Origin: Miltoncostaea marina | Lineage (GTDB): Bacteria; Actinomycetota; Thermoleophilia; Miltoncostaeales; Miltoncostaeaceae | Direction: 5' to 3' | Length of the DNA stretch: 64,000 nt | NCBI RefSeq assembly: GCF_018141525.1 | Contig: NZ_CP064655.1 | Coordinates: forward strand, 620,001 to 684,000 | Shown here: piece by piece, positions 44,925-54,626 of the stretch | How positions within the stretch are numbered: position 1 is the first letter of the stretch | Layout of the letters: each line of letters opens with the position of its first letter | Translations under genes and position numbers: made by a program | Notes under the pieces: generated by a model | Seen by the model: only the letters and a program-made list of their open reading frames with translations | What the model was told of the DNA's origin: nothing | Databases searched by the model: none

Positions 44925-46121
44925 ATGCCCACCGCGATGCTCGTCCGAGAGGCCCACGCCCCGCCGCGGCGCCGCGAGCGCGGCGCGCCGGCCGTGGTGC
45001 TCGTCGTCTGGTGCGGTCACCGCCCGGGCCCCTGGGCGCTGCGATCGCTGCGCGCCGCGGGGCACCGCGTCATCGCGGCGCACCCGGCCGGCGCCCCCGG
45101 CGGCCGCTCCGCCGCGTGCCCGCGGCCGCGCCGCTACCCATCGCCGCAGCGCGAGCCCGCCGCCTTCCTTGGCTGGCTGTCCGCCACGTGCGCGGCGGAG
45201 GGCGTCGACGCGGTGCTCCCGCTCGACGAGGACGTCGTCCGGCTGCTGGCCGAGCGCGAGCCTCCGCTCGGGGGCGCCGTCGTGGCCGGCCCGGACGCGC
45301 GCCAGTACCGCATGCTGTGCGACAAGCTCGAGCTGGCGGCGACCGCGGCGGCCGCCGGCGTGGACCACCCGGCGAGCGTCGAGGTCACGGCCGAGGGGCC
45401 GAGGGGGGCCTGGCCGCCCCTGCCGTCGATCGTCAAGCCGCGCACGTCGATCTCGGACGCCGTCCGCGCCCCGGTCGTCGCGGTCCCCACGGCCGCCGAG
45501 CGGGACGCCGCCGTCGCGCACCTGCGCCGCTCGGGCCTCGACGCGGTGGTGCAGGAGCAGATCGTGGGCCAGGCGTGGGTGCTGCACTGCGTGCGCGACG
45601 CGGCCGGCGCCTTCGCGATGGTGGCGGCGAGGGTCGCCACGACGTACCCGCGCGTCGTCGGCACGAGCTCCGTGTCGCGCGTGGTGCCGGCGCCGCCGGG
45701 GCTGGAGGCCGCCGCGCGCCGCCTGCTCGACGTCGCGGGCTACGTGGGGCCGTGCTGCATGAACCTGCTCGAGCGCGGCGGTCGCTGGTGGTTCCACGAC
45801 GTCAACCTGCGCCTGGCCGCCTCGGTCGGGGCCGCCGTGGCCGCCGGCTTCGACCAGCCGGCCCTCGGCGTCGACGCGGCGCTCGGCCGGTTCACCCCGC
45901 CCGACCCCGCCGCGCTGCGCCCGGTGACCTACGTGCCGCTGCAGGGCGAGTGCGCGGCCCTGCGCGACGCCCGCGCCGGGCGCATCGACGAGTCGCCGCG
46001 GGCGGTCGCGGCGCGCATCGCGCGCGCCGCGGTGGCCCCCGGCGAGCTGCTCGACCCGCCGCTGCGCGACCCCGCCTGGGCCCTGGGGCGGCTGGCCGCG
46101 GCCGTGCGCGCCCGGGTCTAG
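44925..46121 (+). CDS. ATP-grasp domain protein
   Basis: 398-residue cytoplasmic protein with a carbamoyl-phosphate-synthase-like ATP-grasp arrangement. GVDAVLPLDEDVVRLLAERE precedes the pre-ATP region, CDKLELAATAAAAGVDHPAS the hinge, and SIVKPRTSISD a nucleotide-binding Lys. RWWFHDVNLRLAASVG corresponds to the metal-binding ExN/R segment, although the usual Glu is replaced by Asp. It may ligate an amine and a carboxylate in a natural product or wall precursor, but no partner gene indicates which. The ATG at 44937 is an alternative start. It ends 12 bases before the convergent folE2 gene. Confidence 0.75.
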   Translation: MPTAMLVREAHAPPRRRERGAPAVVLVVWCGHRPGPWALRSLRAAGHRVIAAHPAGAPGGRSAACPRPRRYPSPQREPAAFLGWLSATCAAEGVDAVLPLDEDVVRLLAEREPPLGGAVVAGPDARQYRMLCDKLELAATAAAAGVDHPASVEVTAEGPRGAWPPLPSIVKPRTSISDAVRAPVVAVPTAAERDAAVAHLRRSGLDAVVQEQIVGQAWVLHCVRDAAGAFAMVAARVATTYPRVVGTSSVSRVVPAPPGLEAAARRLLDVAGYVGPCCMNLLERGGRWWFHDVNLRLAASVGAAVAAGFDQPALGVDAALGRFTPPDPAALRPVTYVPLQGECAALRDARAGRIDESPRAVAARIARAAVAPGELLDPPLRDPAWALGRLAAAVRARV

Positions 46122-46133
46122 CCGGACCCGGGC

Positions 46134-47120
46134 TCAGGCGGCCCCGTCGAGCCACTCGGTCATGGACAGGTGCCGCGCCCGCCCGGCGGTGCCTGAGAGC
46201 TCCGCGCGGATCTCGCCGACGAGGCCGTGGCGCTCGGCCTCGACGTCGTGGGTGTGGATGGTCTCGAAGTTCGCCTGGTGGGCGAGCACGAACGCGTCGT
46301 CCGGGAGCGACGGCAGGCGCTCGAGGGTGCCGGCGATCATCTCCCGCACCGAGTCCTCCACGAACCGCGGCCGCCGGTGCGCGCGATCGACGACGAACTG
46401 CTCGTCGGGCCGCTTCATGAGCTCGTAGATCTCCGACGACATGCCGTCGAGGACGATCTCGAGCAGGGCGTCGGCGTCGATGCCCTCGCCCGAGGGGGTC
46501 CCGAGGTAGAGCGTGCCGCGCGCGCGCTGGTTGTGGGTCGCGATCGGCACCAGCCGCACGATGCGGTCGATCTCCTCGTCGCTGAAGCCGTCGGCGCGCA
46601 GGTCGTCGGCGGCCTGGCCGCGCAGCAGGCCCTGGGCGCAGGGGCAGGCGTTCATGCCCTGGGCGGTCACGCCCACGAGGCGGCGGCTCCAGGACGGTCC
46701 GGCGGCCGCCACGCCGATGAGCCCGTACATCTCCTGGGTGGCGATGCCGGTCACGGGGGTGAGCTTCTCGACCGGGTAGGAGGCGCGGATGGTGATCTCG
46801 CTGCGGCGGGCGCGCTGGCGCTCCACCACGCGCTGGGCGATGTGCTCGGCGAGCACCTCGATGCGCAGCGCCTCGCCGAGCACCACCTCGTCGATCGCCT
46901 CGTTGACCGTCTCCTCGAAGCGCGACATGTGCACGCCCTTCTGCTCCGGGCGCAGGTCCGAGAAGCACGCGATCTCGGCGTGGAAGAGCCGCTCGTCGCC
47001 GTCGTGGCGGATGCGGATCGCCTTCGCGGAGTGCGTCACGCCCGCGCGGGTCAGGCCGATCGCGGCGCTCGGCCGCGCCTCCTGCAGATCCTCGACGGCG
47101 CCGTGCCGGGTCGTGCTCAT
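46134..47120 (-). CDS. folE2: GTP cyclohydrolase FolE2 (type IB)
   Basis: 328-residue enzyme making dihydroneopterin triphosphate from GTP, the first step of folate synthesis. Family features: TRAGVTHSAKAIRI, SDLRPEQKGVHMSRFEE, RSEITIRASYPVEKLTPVTG, and NACPCAQGLL with the metal-binding Cys, then PIATHNQRARGTLYLG. The FolE2 form is metal-flexible and often serves in zinc limitation. Here it may be the only form, which cannot be known from this window. The ATG at 47120 has GAGGGGAG upstream. Divergent from the sigma factor gene. Confidence 0.92.
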   Translation of the reverse strand: MSTTRHGAVEDLQEARPSAAIGLTRAGVTHSAKAIRIRHDGDERLFHAEIACFSDLRPEQKGVHMSRFEETVNEAIDEVVLGEALRIEVLAEHIAQRVVERQRARRSEITIRASYPVEKLTPVTGIATQEMYGLIGVAAAGPSWSRRLVGVTAQGMNACPCAQGLLRGQAADDLRADGFSDEEIDRIVRLVPIATHNQRARGTLYLGTPSGEGIDADALLEIVLDGMSSEIYELMKRPDEQFVVDRAHRRPRFVEDSVREMIAGTLERLPSLPDDAFVLAHQANFETIHTHDVEAERHGLVGEIRAELSGTAGRARHLSMTEWLDGAA

Positions 47121-47212
47121 GCGGTTCGCTCCCCTCGTCGCGTGCGTCCGGCCGTCCGGGGCACCCGGTGATTGTGCCGCACTCGTCCGGCCGGGGCCGC
47201 CGGGCGCATCGG

Positions 47213-47218
47213 TATGCT
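47213..47218 (+). promoter_or_regulatory. -10 box TATGCT upstream of the sigma factor gene
   Basis: TATGCT lies about 40 bases before the ATG. No clear -35 is visible. Tentative. Confidence 0.35.
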
Positions 47219-47258
47219 GCGCGTGACTCCGTCCGCCCCCTGAGGAAGGACCGCGAGA

Positions 47259-48358
<1,100 letters not shown>

Positions 48359-48362
<4 letters not shown>

Positions 48363-49093
48363 CCCGCCGGCACCGGGCCCGCGCCCGCGGGTGCCGGCAG
48401 CCGGCGCGGGGTGGGCAGGAAGCGGTAGCCCACCCGGTGGAAGGTCTGCACGTAGGTGTAGCCGCCGCCGGACTCGTCGACCTTTCGCCGCAGGCGCCGC
48501 ACGAGCACGTCGACCGAGCGGTCGCCGTGCGCCCGCTCGCCGCCCCACACGCGCCGGAAGATCTCGTCGCGGGACATCGCGCGCTCGCGACCCTCCACGA
48601 GGGTCCAGAGCAGCCTGAACTCGAGCGGCGTCAGCTCGGCGGGCCGCCCGGCCACGGCCACGGTCATGCGCTCGGGGTCGATCACCAGGTCGCCCTCGCG
48701 CACCGGCGGCCGCTCGCCGCGCTCCCGCTCGGCGGCGTTGCGCCGCAGGGCCGCGCCCACGCGGGCGATCAGCTCGCGCATGGAGAACGGCTTGCCCATG
48801 ACGTCGTCGGCGCCCATGGAGAGCACCTCGACGCGGTCGTGCTCGTTGGTCCGGGCGCTGACCACGATGATCGGCAGCCGCGGCGACCACTCGCGCGCCT
48901 GGCGGATGAGGTGCCAGCCGTCCACGCCCGGCAGCATCAGGTCGAGCACGATCGCGTCCGGCGGCCCGCCGCGCAGGGCGCGCAGCGCCTGCAGCCCGTC
49001 GGGGGCGATCGTGGGCGCGAAGCCCGCCGCCCGCATGTGGAACGCCATCGCCTCCGCGGTGCTCTCGTCGTCCTCGACGATCAGGATCTCCAT
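48359..49093 (-). CDS. OmpR/PhoB-family response regulator
   Basis: 244-residue DNA-binding response regulator. The receiver domain begins [16 protein letters not shown], the phospho-acceptor Asp lies in [14 protein letters not shown] (about 52), and the conserved Lys in [10 protein letters not shown]. The winged-helix domain has [20 protein letters not shown] and [20 protein letters not shown]. The ATG at 49093 was preferred to the upstream in-frame start at 49264, because GGAG lies just upstream and the domain starts there. No histidine kinase is encoded next to it, so it is an orphan in this window. Confidence 0.93.
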
Positions 49094-49200
49094 CGCGGTC
49101 TCCGTCGCGCGCTCGCCTCCCCAGGCAGACTCGCGCCCGTGCCGTGACGATCCTGTGAAGCGCCGGTGAAGCCGCGGATACCGCGGCCGGCGGCCGCGGG

Positions 49201-49590
49201 TCATGCGCCCGGCGCGGCCTCCGCCTCGGCGAGGATCGGCTCCGCCGTCTCGAGGGCCGACCACGCGGCGGGGAAGCCCGCGAGGCCCGAGACGGCGATC
49301 AGCACCTCGCGCACCTCGTCGGGCGTGACGCCGGCCCCGAGCGCGCCGCGCACGTGCCAGCCGAGCTGCGTGTGGGCGCGCAGCGTCGCCGTGATCGCCA
49401 TCGCCACGATCGAGCGGTCACGGCGGGACAGCCCCGGCCGGCCCCAGAGGTCGGCGAACGCGAACGCCGAGGTCATCTCCTCGAGGTCCGGCGAGACGCT
49501 GCGCCAGCGATCGACGGTGCCCTCGCCCATGTGCAGCTCCGCCAGCCGCCGGCCGCGCTCGAGCCGGTCGCCCTCGTCGTCCCTGGCCAT
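49201..49590 (-). CDS. Carboxymuconolactone decarboxylase family protein (PcaC-like)
   Basis: 129-residue protein similar in layout to 4-carboxymuconolactone decarboxylase: LWGRPGLSRRDRSIVAMAIT, LGWHVRGALGAGVTPDEVRE with the conserved His, and VLIAVSGLAGFPAAWSALET. It has no CxxC, so it is not an AhpD-type peroxidase. No other protocatechuate-pathway genes are near. It is divergent from a MarR regulator 59 bases away, which is the likely controller of both genes. The substrate in this organism is uncertain. Confidence 0.85.
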   Translation of the reverse strand: MARDDEGDRLERGRRLAELHMGEGTVDRWRSVSPDLEEMTSAFAFADLWGRPGLSRRDRSIVAMAITATLRAHTQLGWHVRGALGAGVTPDEVREVLIAVSGLAGFPAAWSALETAEPILAEAEAAPGA

Positions 49591-49637
49591 CGTCGTGCCT
49601 CCGCGTCGCGCGGCGTGCGGCCGATCCGCCCGCCTGG

Positions 49638-49658
49638 TAAACTACTTGCATGCGCAAG
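49638..49658. promoter_or_regulatory. Promoter/operator at the marR start: TAAACT -10 and CTTGC-N4-GCAAG
   Basis: TAAACT (49638-49643) is six bases before the ATG at 49650, predicting a leaderless marR mRNA. The inverted repeat CTTGC/GCAAG (49645-49649, 49654-49658) spans the start codon and would suit a MarR dimer, blocking its own transcription and perhaps that of the divergent gene. Confidence 0.5.
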
Positions 49659-50150
49659 CAAACGCTAGAGGGGCGCGCCGCGGCCGTCAACCGGGGCCGG
49701 GACGGCGAGCGGCTCGCGCCGCTCGAGCTGGCGGCCTGGCGCGGCATGCTCCGGGCCCACGCCGACGTGGTGCGCCGGCTCGACGCCGACCTGCGCGCGC
49801 GGCACGGGCTGTCGCTGACCGACTACGAGGCGCTGATGCTCGTGGGCGACGCGCCGCGCCACCGCATGCGCGTGTCGGAGCTGGGGTCGGCGACGCTGCT
49901 CAGCGTGAGCGGCGCGAGCCGCATGGTCGACCGCCTCGCCCGCGAGGGCCTGGTCGAGCGCGCGGCGTGCGAGGAGGACGGGCGGGGCGCCGAGGTCGTC
50001 CTCACGGCGGCCGGCCGCGAGCGCCTGCGTGACGCACGGGCGGCGCACCTGCGCGGCGTGCGCGCGGCGTTCCTGTCGCGCTTCGACGACGACGAGCTCG
50101 CCGCGATGGCGGCGATGTGGGAGCGGCTCGGGGAGCCGGGCGGGCGCTAG
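49650..50150 (+). CDS. MarR-family transcriptional regulator
   Basis: 166-residue winged-helix regulator. Helices RRLDADLRARHGLSLTDYEA and HRMRVSELGSATLLSVSGAS (recognition helix region), then MVDRLAREGLVERAACEEDG (wing), are typical. Such proteins repress neighbouring genes and respond to phenolic or oxidant ligands. A PcaC-like gene lies divergently, which would fit aromatic-compound sensing. The ATG overlaps the predicted operator. No ribosome site precedes it. Confidence 0.9.
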   Translation: MRKQTLEGRAAAVNRGRDGERLAPLELAAWRGMLRAHADVVRRLDADLRARHGLSLTDYEALMLVGDAPRHRMRVSELGSATLLSVSGASRMVDRLAREGLVERAACEEDGRGAEVVLTAAGRERLRDARAAHLRGVRAAFLSRFDDDELAAMAAMWERLGEPGGR

Positions 50151-51244
50151 CTGCGGGCGAGCGGGTCGGCGCGCGCGGCCTCGGCCCGTTGCTCGCGACG
50201 GTCCTCCGCCTCGGCCTCGCGTCGCAGCTGGCCGAAGCCGACGCCCTCGGCGACCAGGAAGAGGAACCCGACCGCCACGCCGACCACGGCCTCGGTCGCC
50301 TGCAGGACCACCGAGAACGCGAGCGCCTCGGCGGCGTGGACGCCGTAGGAGGCCGTCAACGGCACCACCGCGGCGGCCTGGAAGACGAGCAGGTTGCCCG
50401 GCAGCACCGGGAACGCCTGGGCCAGCGTGATGGTCACGAGCAGCAGGCCCGCGCCGCCCCATCCGACCTCGTCCAGGCCGAAGGCCATCAGCGTGAAGTA
50501 GATGCCGGCCCACTGGGCGAGCCAGCTGAGCAGGCTCGCGCCGACGACGGTCGCGAGCTGACGCGGCTCGCGCAGGCCCAGGTGGCTCTCGCGCACCCCC
50601 ACCCAGAACCGCTCCATCGCCCGTCGCGCCCGCGCCCACAGCGGCCCGGTGTCGAGCCAGGGCGGCAGCTGCCGCCCGGGACCGGAGAGGGTCGCCACCA
50701 GCACGATCGCCAGGCAGGCGGCGCCGAGCCCCACCGAGGCGAACCAGGCGTACGAGGGCAACGGCATGAACAGCCCGATCCCCACCACGAGCCCGACCCA
50801 GGTGATCGTGCTGACGAGGTTCTCGGCCACCACCGTGCCGAGCAGGGTGGTCGTCGGCGGGCGGGGGCCGCGCCGCGCCATCCGCCGGCGCAGCAGCATG
50901 GCCTTCACGAGCTCGCCCACCCGCGCGGCGAGCACGGTGTTGAAGAGGAAGCCGATGAACAGCGGCGGGATCACGTCGACGTAGCGGGTCCGCTGCCGCC
51001 GCCCGGGGAGCGCGTCCACGACCCCCTTCCAGGCGAGGCCCTTGAACGCGACGGAGGCGAAGTTGGCGGCCACCGCCACGGCGAGCAGCGCCCACGACGT
51101 GATCTTGAACGCGTCGTGGACCTCGCCGAGGTCGAGCTTCCAGACCGCCAGCGCGCCGACCGCCACGATCACCGCGACGCGCAGCGCCGGCAGCCCCCAG
51201 CGCCGCAGGGGCGAGCGGCGCGCCGCTCCGGCGCGCGTGGTCAC
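50147..51244 (-). CDS. Lysylphosphatidylglycerol synthase-like (UPF0104) membrane protein
   Basis: 365-residue polytopic membrane protein of the LPG synthase transmembrane/flippase-like family. Characteristic blocks: FKGLAWKGVVDALPG, NTVLAARVGELVKAMLLRRR (the conserved ARxGE motif), and FPVLPGNLLVFQAAAVVPLT near the end. It has about 8 helices and no catalytic lysyltransferase domain, so it is likelier a lipid or glycolipid transport factor than a complete synthase. The GTG start overlaps the stop of the deacetylase gene (GTGA); the two could act on the same envelope lipid or glycan. Confidence 0.85.
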   Translation of the reverse strand: MTTRAGAARRSPLRRWGLPALRVAVIVAVGALAVWKLDLGEVHDAFKITSWALLAVAVAANFASVAFKGLAWKGVVDALPGRRQRTRYVDVIPPLFIGFLFNTVLAARVGELVKAMLLRRRMARRGPRPPTTTLLGTVVAENLVSTITWVGLVVGIGLFMPLPSYAWFASVGLGAACLAIVLVATLSGPGRQLPPWLDTGPLWARARRAMERFWVGVRESHLGLREPRQLATVVGASLLSWLAQWAGIYFTLMAFGLDEVGWGGAGLLLVTITLAQAFPVLPGNLLVFQAAAVVPLTASYGVHAAEALAFSVVLQATEAVVGVAVGFLFLVAEGVGFGQLRREAEAEDRREQRAEAARADPLARS

Positions 51245-52041
51245 GCGGCGGCCACGAGGCGGCCCATGGGCACGAGCTCCAGGCCGCGCTCGCGCGCGGC
51301 GCGGCAGATCTCGGGCAGCGCGTCGGCGGTCTGCTGGCGCGGCCGTCCGGGCGCCCAGCCGTCGGCGTCGTGGAGCAGGATCACGGCGCCCGGCTCGAGC
51401 GCGCGCTCCACGCGGCGGGCGATTGCCGCGGCGCCCGGCTCGGCCGAGTCGAAGACGCCGCGCGTCCAGGCGGCCGGCCGGTAGCCGGCGCGGCGGCAGC
51501 CGAGCGCGGTGGCCGGCCCGCGGAAGCCGTGGGGCGCGCGGAACAGGCGGCTCATCGCGTCGGGCCCGGCCGCCCGCGCCACCGCCCGCTCGGTGCGCGC
51601 GAGCTGCTCGGCCACGTGCCGGGCCCCGCGCCAGATGAGGATGCCGTGGTCGTACCCGTGGCTGGCGACCTCGTGGCCCTCCTCGACCATCCGGCGCACG
51701 AGCCCGGGGTGGCGCTCCACCTGGCGCCCCAGCACGAAGAAGGTGGCCCGCACGCCCTCGGCCGCCAGGGCGTCGAGCACGTGGGGGGTCGAGGGCCCCG
51801 GGCCGTCGTCGAAGGTGAGCGCCGCGCGCGGCACGTCGGCGGGGCCGCGGTGCACCACCCGGCCGAGCAGCGGCGAGCTGGGCAGGTACGCCGACGCGCC
51901 GACGGCCGCGGCCGCGCCCGCGACGGCGAGCCCGGCGAGCGGGCGGCGGCGCGCCGCGGCGGCGGCGCAGAGGGCCACGGCGGCGCCCGCCCATACGGTG
52001 CGATGCACGGCCTGGCCCTTTCGCATCGGGGGCTGCGTCAT
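51241..52041 (-). CDS. Polysaccharide deacetylase, membrane-anchored
   Basis: 266-residue family 4 carbohydrate esterase. The N terminus has hydrophobic segments (about 15-30 and 35-52) that anchor or export it. ALTFDDGPGPSTPHVLDALA gives motif 1, SHGYDHG motif 2 (HxxxH), RLFRAPHGFRG motif 3, and VILLHDADGW motif 5. The active site looks complete. It is likely a peptidoglycan or capsule deacetylase. The start may be the ATG at 52041 or the internal ATG five codons later. Confidence 0.88.
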   Translation of the reverse strand: MTQPPMRKGQAVHRTVWAGAAVALCAAAAARRRPLAGLAVAGAAAAVGASAYLPSSPLLGRVVHRGPADVPRAALTFDDGPGPSTPHVLDALAAEGVRATFFVLGRQVERHPGLVRRMVEEGHEVASHGYDHGILIWRGARHVAEQLARTERAVARAAGPDAMSRLFRAPHGFRGPATALGCRRAGYRPAAWTRGVFDSAEPGAAAIARRVERALEPGAVILLHDADGWAPGRPRQQTADALPEICRAARERGLELVPMGRLVAAA

Positions 52042-52129
52042 GGCTGGGGAGATGCGGCCGGTCGGTGGTGGGTTCCCCGCCGCAGCGCGATCGTACCCAA
52101 CGCCGCGCGGGCGCCGTGCCCGCGCGCCG

Positions 52130-52156
52130 TTGGCACACTCTGGTGGAGAGTGCCAA
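52130..52156. promoter_or_regulatory. CIRCE-like operator (HrcA site)
   Basis: TTGGCACAC-N9-GAGTGCCAA matches the CIRCE element (TTAGCACTC-N9-GAGTGCTAA): exact 9-base spacing and one mismatch in the left arm relative to the right. It lies 66 bases before the fmdB-like GTG and 89 bases from the divergent deacetylase ATG. HrcA, the known CIRCE repressor, is not in the window. Confidence 0.65.
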
Positions 52157-52177
52157 TGCCGCCCCCGGGGCGTCCGC

Positions 52178-52183
52178 TATCAT
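52178..52183 (+). promoter_or_regulatory. -10 box TATCAT upstream of the FmdB gene
   Basis: TATCAT is 38 bases before the GTG and 22 bases downstream of the CIRCE-like element, so a bound repressor would cover the promoter. Confidence 0.45.
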
Positions 52184-52221
52184 GGGGCGTCGTCCGGACG
52201 TCCGTCGTACGAGGTGTCTGC

Positions 52222-52554
52222 GTGCCGTTCTACGAGTACCGATGCGAGAAGGGGCACACCTTCGAGGTGATGCAGCGCATGAGCGACGATCCGCTCACGG
52301 AGTGCGAGGTCTGCGGCGCCCCCGCGTCGCGGGTCCTGTTCGCCCCCGCGATCCACTTCAAGGGGACCGGGTTCCACAACACCGACTACGGCACGAAGCG
52401 CCGCAGCCCGGGCGGTGACGACGGCGGCTCCTCGGGCGACTCGGCCTCCTCCAACGGGTCCGGCGCCGCGGGTGGCGCGTCCGACTCGGGATCGGGCTCC
52501 GGCACGGGGGCCGCCTCCTCCGCCTCGAAGACGGTGGGCCTGGACAAGGTCTGA
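52222..52554 (+). CDS. FmdB-family zinc ribbon protein
   Basis: 110-residue protein. PFYEYRCEKGHTFEVMQRMS and LTECEVCGAPASRVLFAPAI give the family pattern, with a C-x2-H-like pair and CxxC forming a small zinc ribbon. The second half is a flexible Ser/Gly-rich tail, ending TVGLDKV. FmdB proteins are proposed regulators, but roles are poorly known. The GTG start has GAGG seven bases upstream. Its promoter carries a CIRCE-like operator, implying heat-shock control. Confidence 0.85.
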   Translation: MPFYEYRCEKGHTFEVMQRMSDDPLTECEVCGAPASRVLFAPAIHFKGTGFHNTDYGTKRRSPGGDDGGSSGDSASSNGSGAAGGASDSGSGSGTGAASSASKTVGLDKV

Positions 52555-52576
52555 CCCGGCGGGCCGGACCGGGCCC

Positions 52577-53923
52577 ATGGCGCAGACACTCAGAGCCCGG
52601 GGGCGGGCCCACCCCGCCCAGCTGGTCGTCGGCGGCTTCGCGCTGACGATCATCGCGGGCGCGCTCGTGCTGGCCCTGCCGTTCGCGCGAGAGGGGCCGG
52701 AGCGGGCGCCCCTCGACGTGGCCCTGTTCACCTCGACCAACTCCGTCGCGCTCGGCGGGATGGCGGTGGTCGACCCCTCGACGTACTGGAGCCCCGCCGG
52801 CCAGGCGGTGATCCTGGCCCTGATCCAGGTCGGCGGCATCGGCATCGTGACCGGCGCCTCGCTGCTGTTCCTGGTCGTGGCGCGCGACGTGGGCCTGCGC
52901 AACCGCCTCGCCGCGCAGACCGAGCTGCACACGGTCGATCTCGGCGGCACCCGCCGGCTGATCGTCGCGATCATCGGCTTCACGCTGGCGTTCGAGGCGG
53001 TCGCCACGGCCTCGATCGTCGGCAGGCTGTGGCTCGGCCACGACCGCTCCATCGGGGACGCCGCCTGGAACGGCCTCTTCCACGGCGTGGCGGCCTTCAA
53101 CAACTCCGGCCTGTCGATCTTCCCGCAGGGCATGGCGTCTATGGCCGGCGACCCCTGGATCCTCATCACGGTGGCGCTGGCCGTCATCGCCGGCGGGCTG
53201 GGCTTCCCGGTGTGGCTCGAGCTCGTGCGCGGTCGCCAGCGACCGGGCCGGTGGAGCCTGCACACCAAGCTGACGCTCGCCACGACGGCCTTCCTGCTGG
53301 TCTTCGGCATCGCCGCGGTCACGGCCATCGAGTGGGCCAACCCGCGCACGCTGGGGGCGATGGAGGGCGCCGACCGGCTGGTCGCCGGCGTGTTCTCGGG
53401 CGTCATGCCCCGCACGGCGGGCTTCAACGTGATCGACTACGGGCAGGCCGAGCCCGACACCCTGCTCGTCACCGAGATGCTGATGTTCGCGGGCGGCGGC
53501 AGCGGCTCGGTGGCGGGCGGCATCAAGGTGACGACGTTCGCGCTGCTGTTCCTCATCGTGTGGGCCGAGCTGCGCGGCGATCCCGAGGTGACCGCCTTCC
53601 GCCGCCGCGTCCCCGGCGCGGTGCAGCGCCAGGCGCTGACGATCGCGGTGATGTCGGTCAACGCGGTGGTGCTGGGCGCGCTGGTGATGATGTCGACCCA
53701 CGACGTCGGCTTCGCCGACGCGCTGTTCGAGTGCGTGGCGGCCTTCAGCACCGCCGGTCTGTCCACGGGCGTCACGCCGCAGTTGAACGACGTCGGGCGG
53801 GCTGTTGTCATGGTGCTGGTATTCCTCGGCCGCGTGGGCCCCGTCACGCTCGGGGTCGCGCTCATGCTGCGCGAGCGGCAGCGGCTGTACACCCATCCCG
53901 AGGAAAGGACGCTCGTTGGCTAA
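52577..53923 (+). CDS. TrkH-family potassium uptake membrane subunit
   Basis: 448-residue ion channel-like transporter of the TrkH/KtrB superfamily. It has four pore loops: TSTNSVALGGMAVVD, FNNSGLSIFPQG, GVMPRTAGFNVIDY and FSTAGLSTGVTPQL, whose central Gly residues form the selectivity filter. About ten helices. Coupled to the downstream TrkA regulatory subunit by an eight-base overlap. The ATG at 52577 is 22 bases after the fmdB stop. Probably K+ uptake with TrkA binding NAD(H) or ATP. Confidence 0.92.
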   Translation: MAQTLRARGRAHPAQLVVGGFALTIIAGALVLALPFAREGPERAPLDVALFTSTNSVALGGMAVVDPSTYWSPAGQAVILALIQVGGIGIVTGASLLFLVVARDVGLRNRLAAQTELHTVDLGGTRRLIVAIIGFTLAFEAVATASIVGRLWLGHDRSIGDAAWNGLFHGVAAFNNSGLSIFPQGMASMAGDPWILITVALAVIAGGLGFPVWLELVRGRQRPGRWSLHTKLTLATTAFLLVFGIAAVTAIEWANPRTLGAMEGADRLVAGVFSGVMPRTAGFNVIDYGQAEPDTLLVTEMLMFAGGGSGSVAGGIKVTTFALLFLIVWAELRGDPEVTAFRRRVPGAVQRQALTIAVMSVNAVVLGALVMMSTHDVGFADALFECVAAFSTAGLSTGVTPQLNDVGRAVVMVLVFLGRVGPVTLGVALMLRERQRLYTHPEERTLVG

Positions 53924-54572
53924 GAACGGGCAGACGCTCGTCATCGGCCTGGGGCGGTTCGGCCGCGGGGTCGCCGAGACCCTCGGCAAGCTGGGCCACG
54001 AGGTGCTCGGCGTCGACGCCTCGGCCCGCATCGTGCAGGCCTGCTCCACGGGCATGACCCACGTGGTGCAGGCGGACGCCACCGACGTGGAGGCGCTCCG
54101 CCAGCTCGGCGCGGCCGACTTCCCGACCGCCGTGGTGGCGATCGGCAGCGACGTGCAGGCCAGCATCCTCACCACGTACACGCTCGTGGACCTCAAGATC
54201 CCGCGCATCTGGGCCAAGGCGATCACGGCCGAGCACGGCGCGATCCTCGAGCGCGTGGGCGCCCACCGGGTGATCTTCCCGGAGCGCGACATGGGGGTGC
54301 GCATGGCCCACTCGCTGGTGGGGCGCACGATCGACTACCTCGAGATCGACGAGAACTTCGTGCTCGTCGAGACCACGGCGCCGCGCGAGGCGGCCGGCAA
54401 GACGCTGCAGGACGCCGGCCTGCGCAAGCGCTACCGCGTGACGGTGGTGGCCATCAAGCGGCCGGGGGGGCGGTTCACCTACGCGACCCCCGACACGGTC
54501 ATCAACGCGGGCGACGTGCTGGTCATCGCCGGCGAGCCCAAGAGCGCGGAGCTGTTCGCCGACCTCGACTAG
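53916..54572 (+). CDS. TrkA-family potassium uptake regulatory protein
   Basis: 218-residue cytosolic partner of TrkH. TLVIGLGRFGRGVAETLGKL is the Rossmann Gly-rich loop of the RCK_N domain (residues 5-130). The RCK_C domain covers about 140-215 (GKTLQDAGLRKRYRVTVVAI; INAGDVLVIAGEP). The TTG start is chosen because AGGAAAGGA lies six bases before it and the protein then begins AKNGQTLVIG; no ATG fits. It overlaps trkH by eight bases. Confidence 0.92.
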   Translation: MAKNGQTLVIGLGRFGRGVAETLGKLGHEVLGVDASARIVQACSTGMTHVVQADATDVEALRQLGAADFPTAVVAIGSDVQASILTTYTLVDLKIPRIWAKAITAEHGAILERVGAHRVIFPERDMGVRMAHSLVGRTIDYLEIDENFVLVETTAPREAAGKTLQDAGLRKRYRVTVVAIKRPGGRFTYATPDTVINAGDVLVIAGEPKSAELFADLD

Positions 54573-54626
54573 ACGGCGGCCGGCGGCGCCGGCCACGCGC
54601 CGGGGCGCGCGATGCCCGGCGGCGGG

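Noticed and set aside
49165-50032. Plus-strand frame across the response regulator/PcaC region
   Set aside because: Antisense to PcaC-like and out of frame with marR, both of which have clear family motifs.
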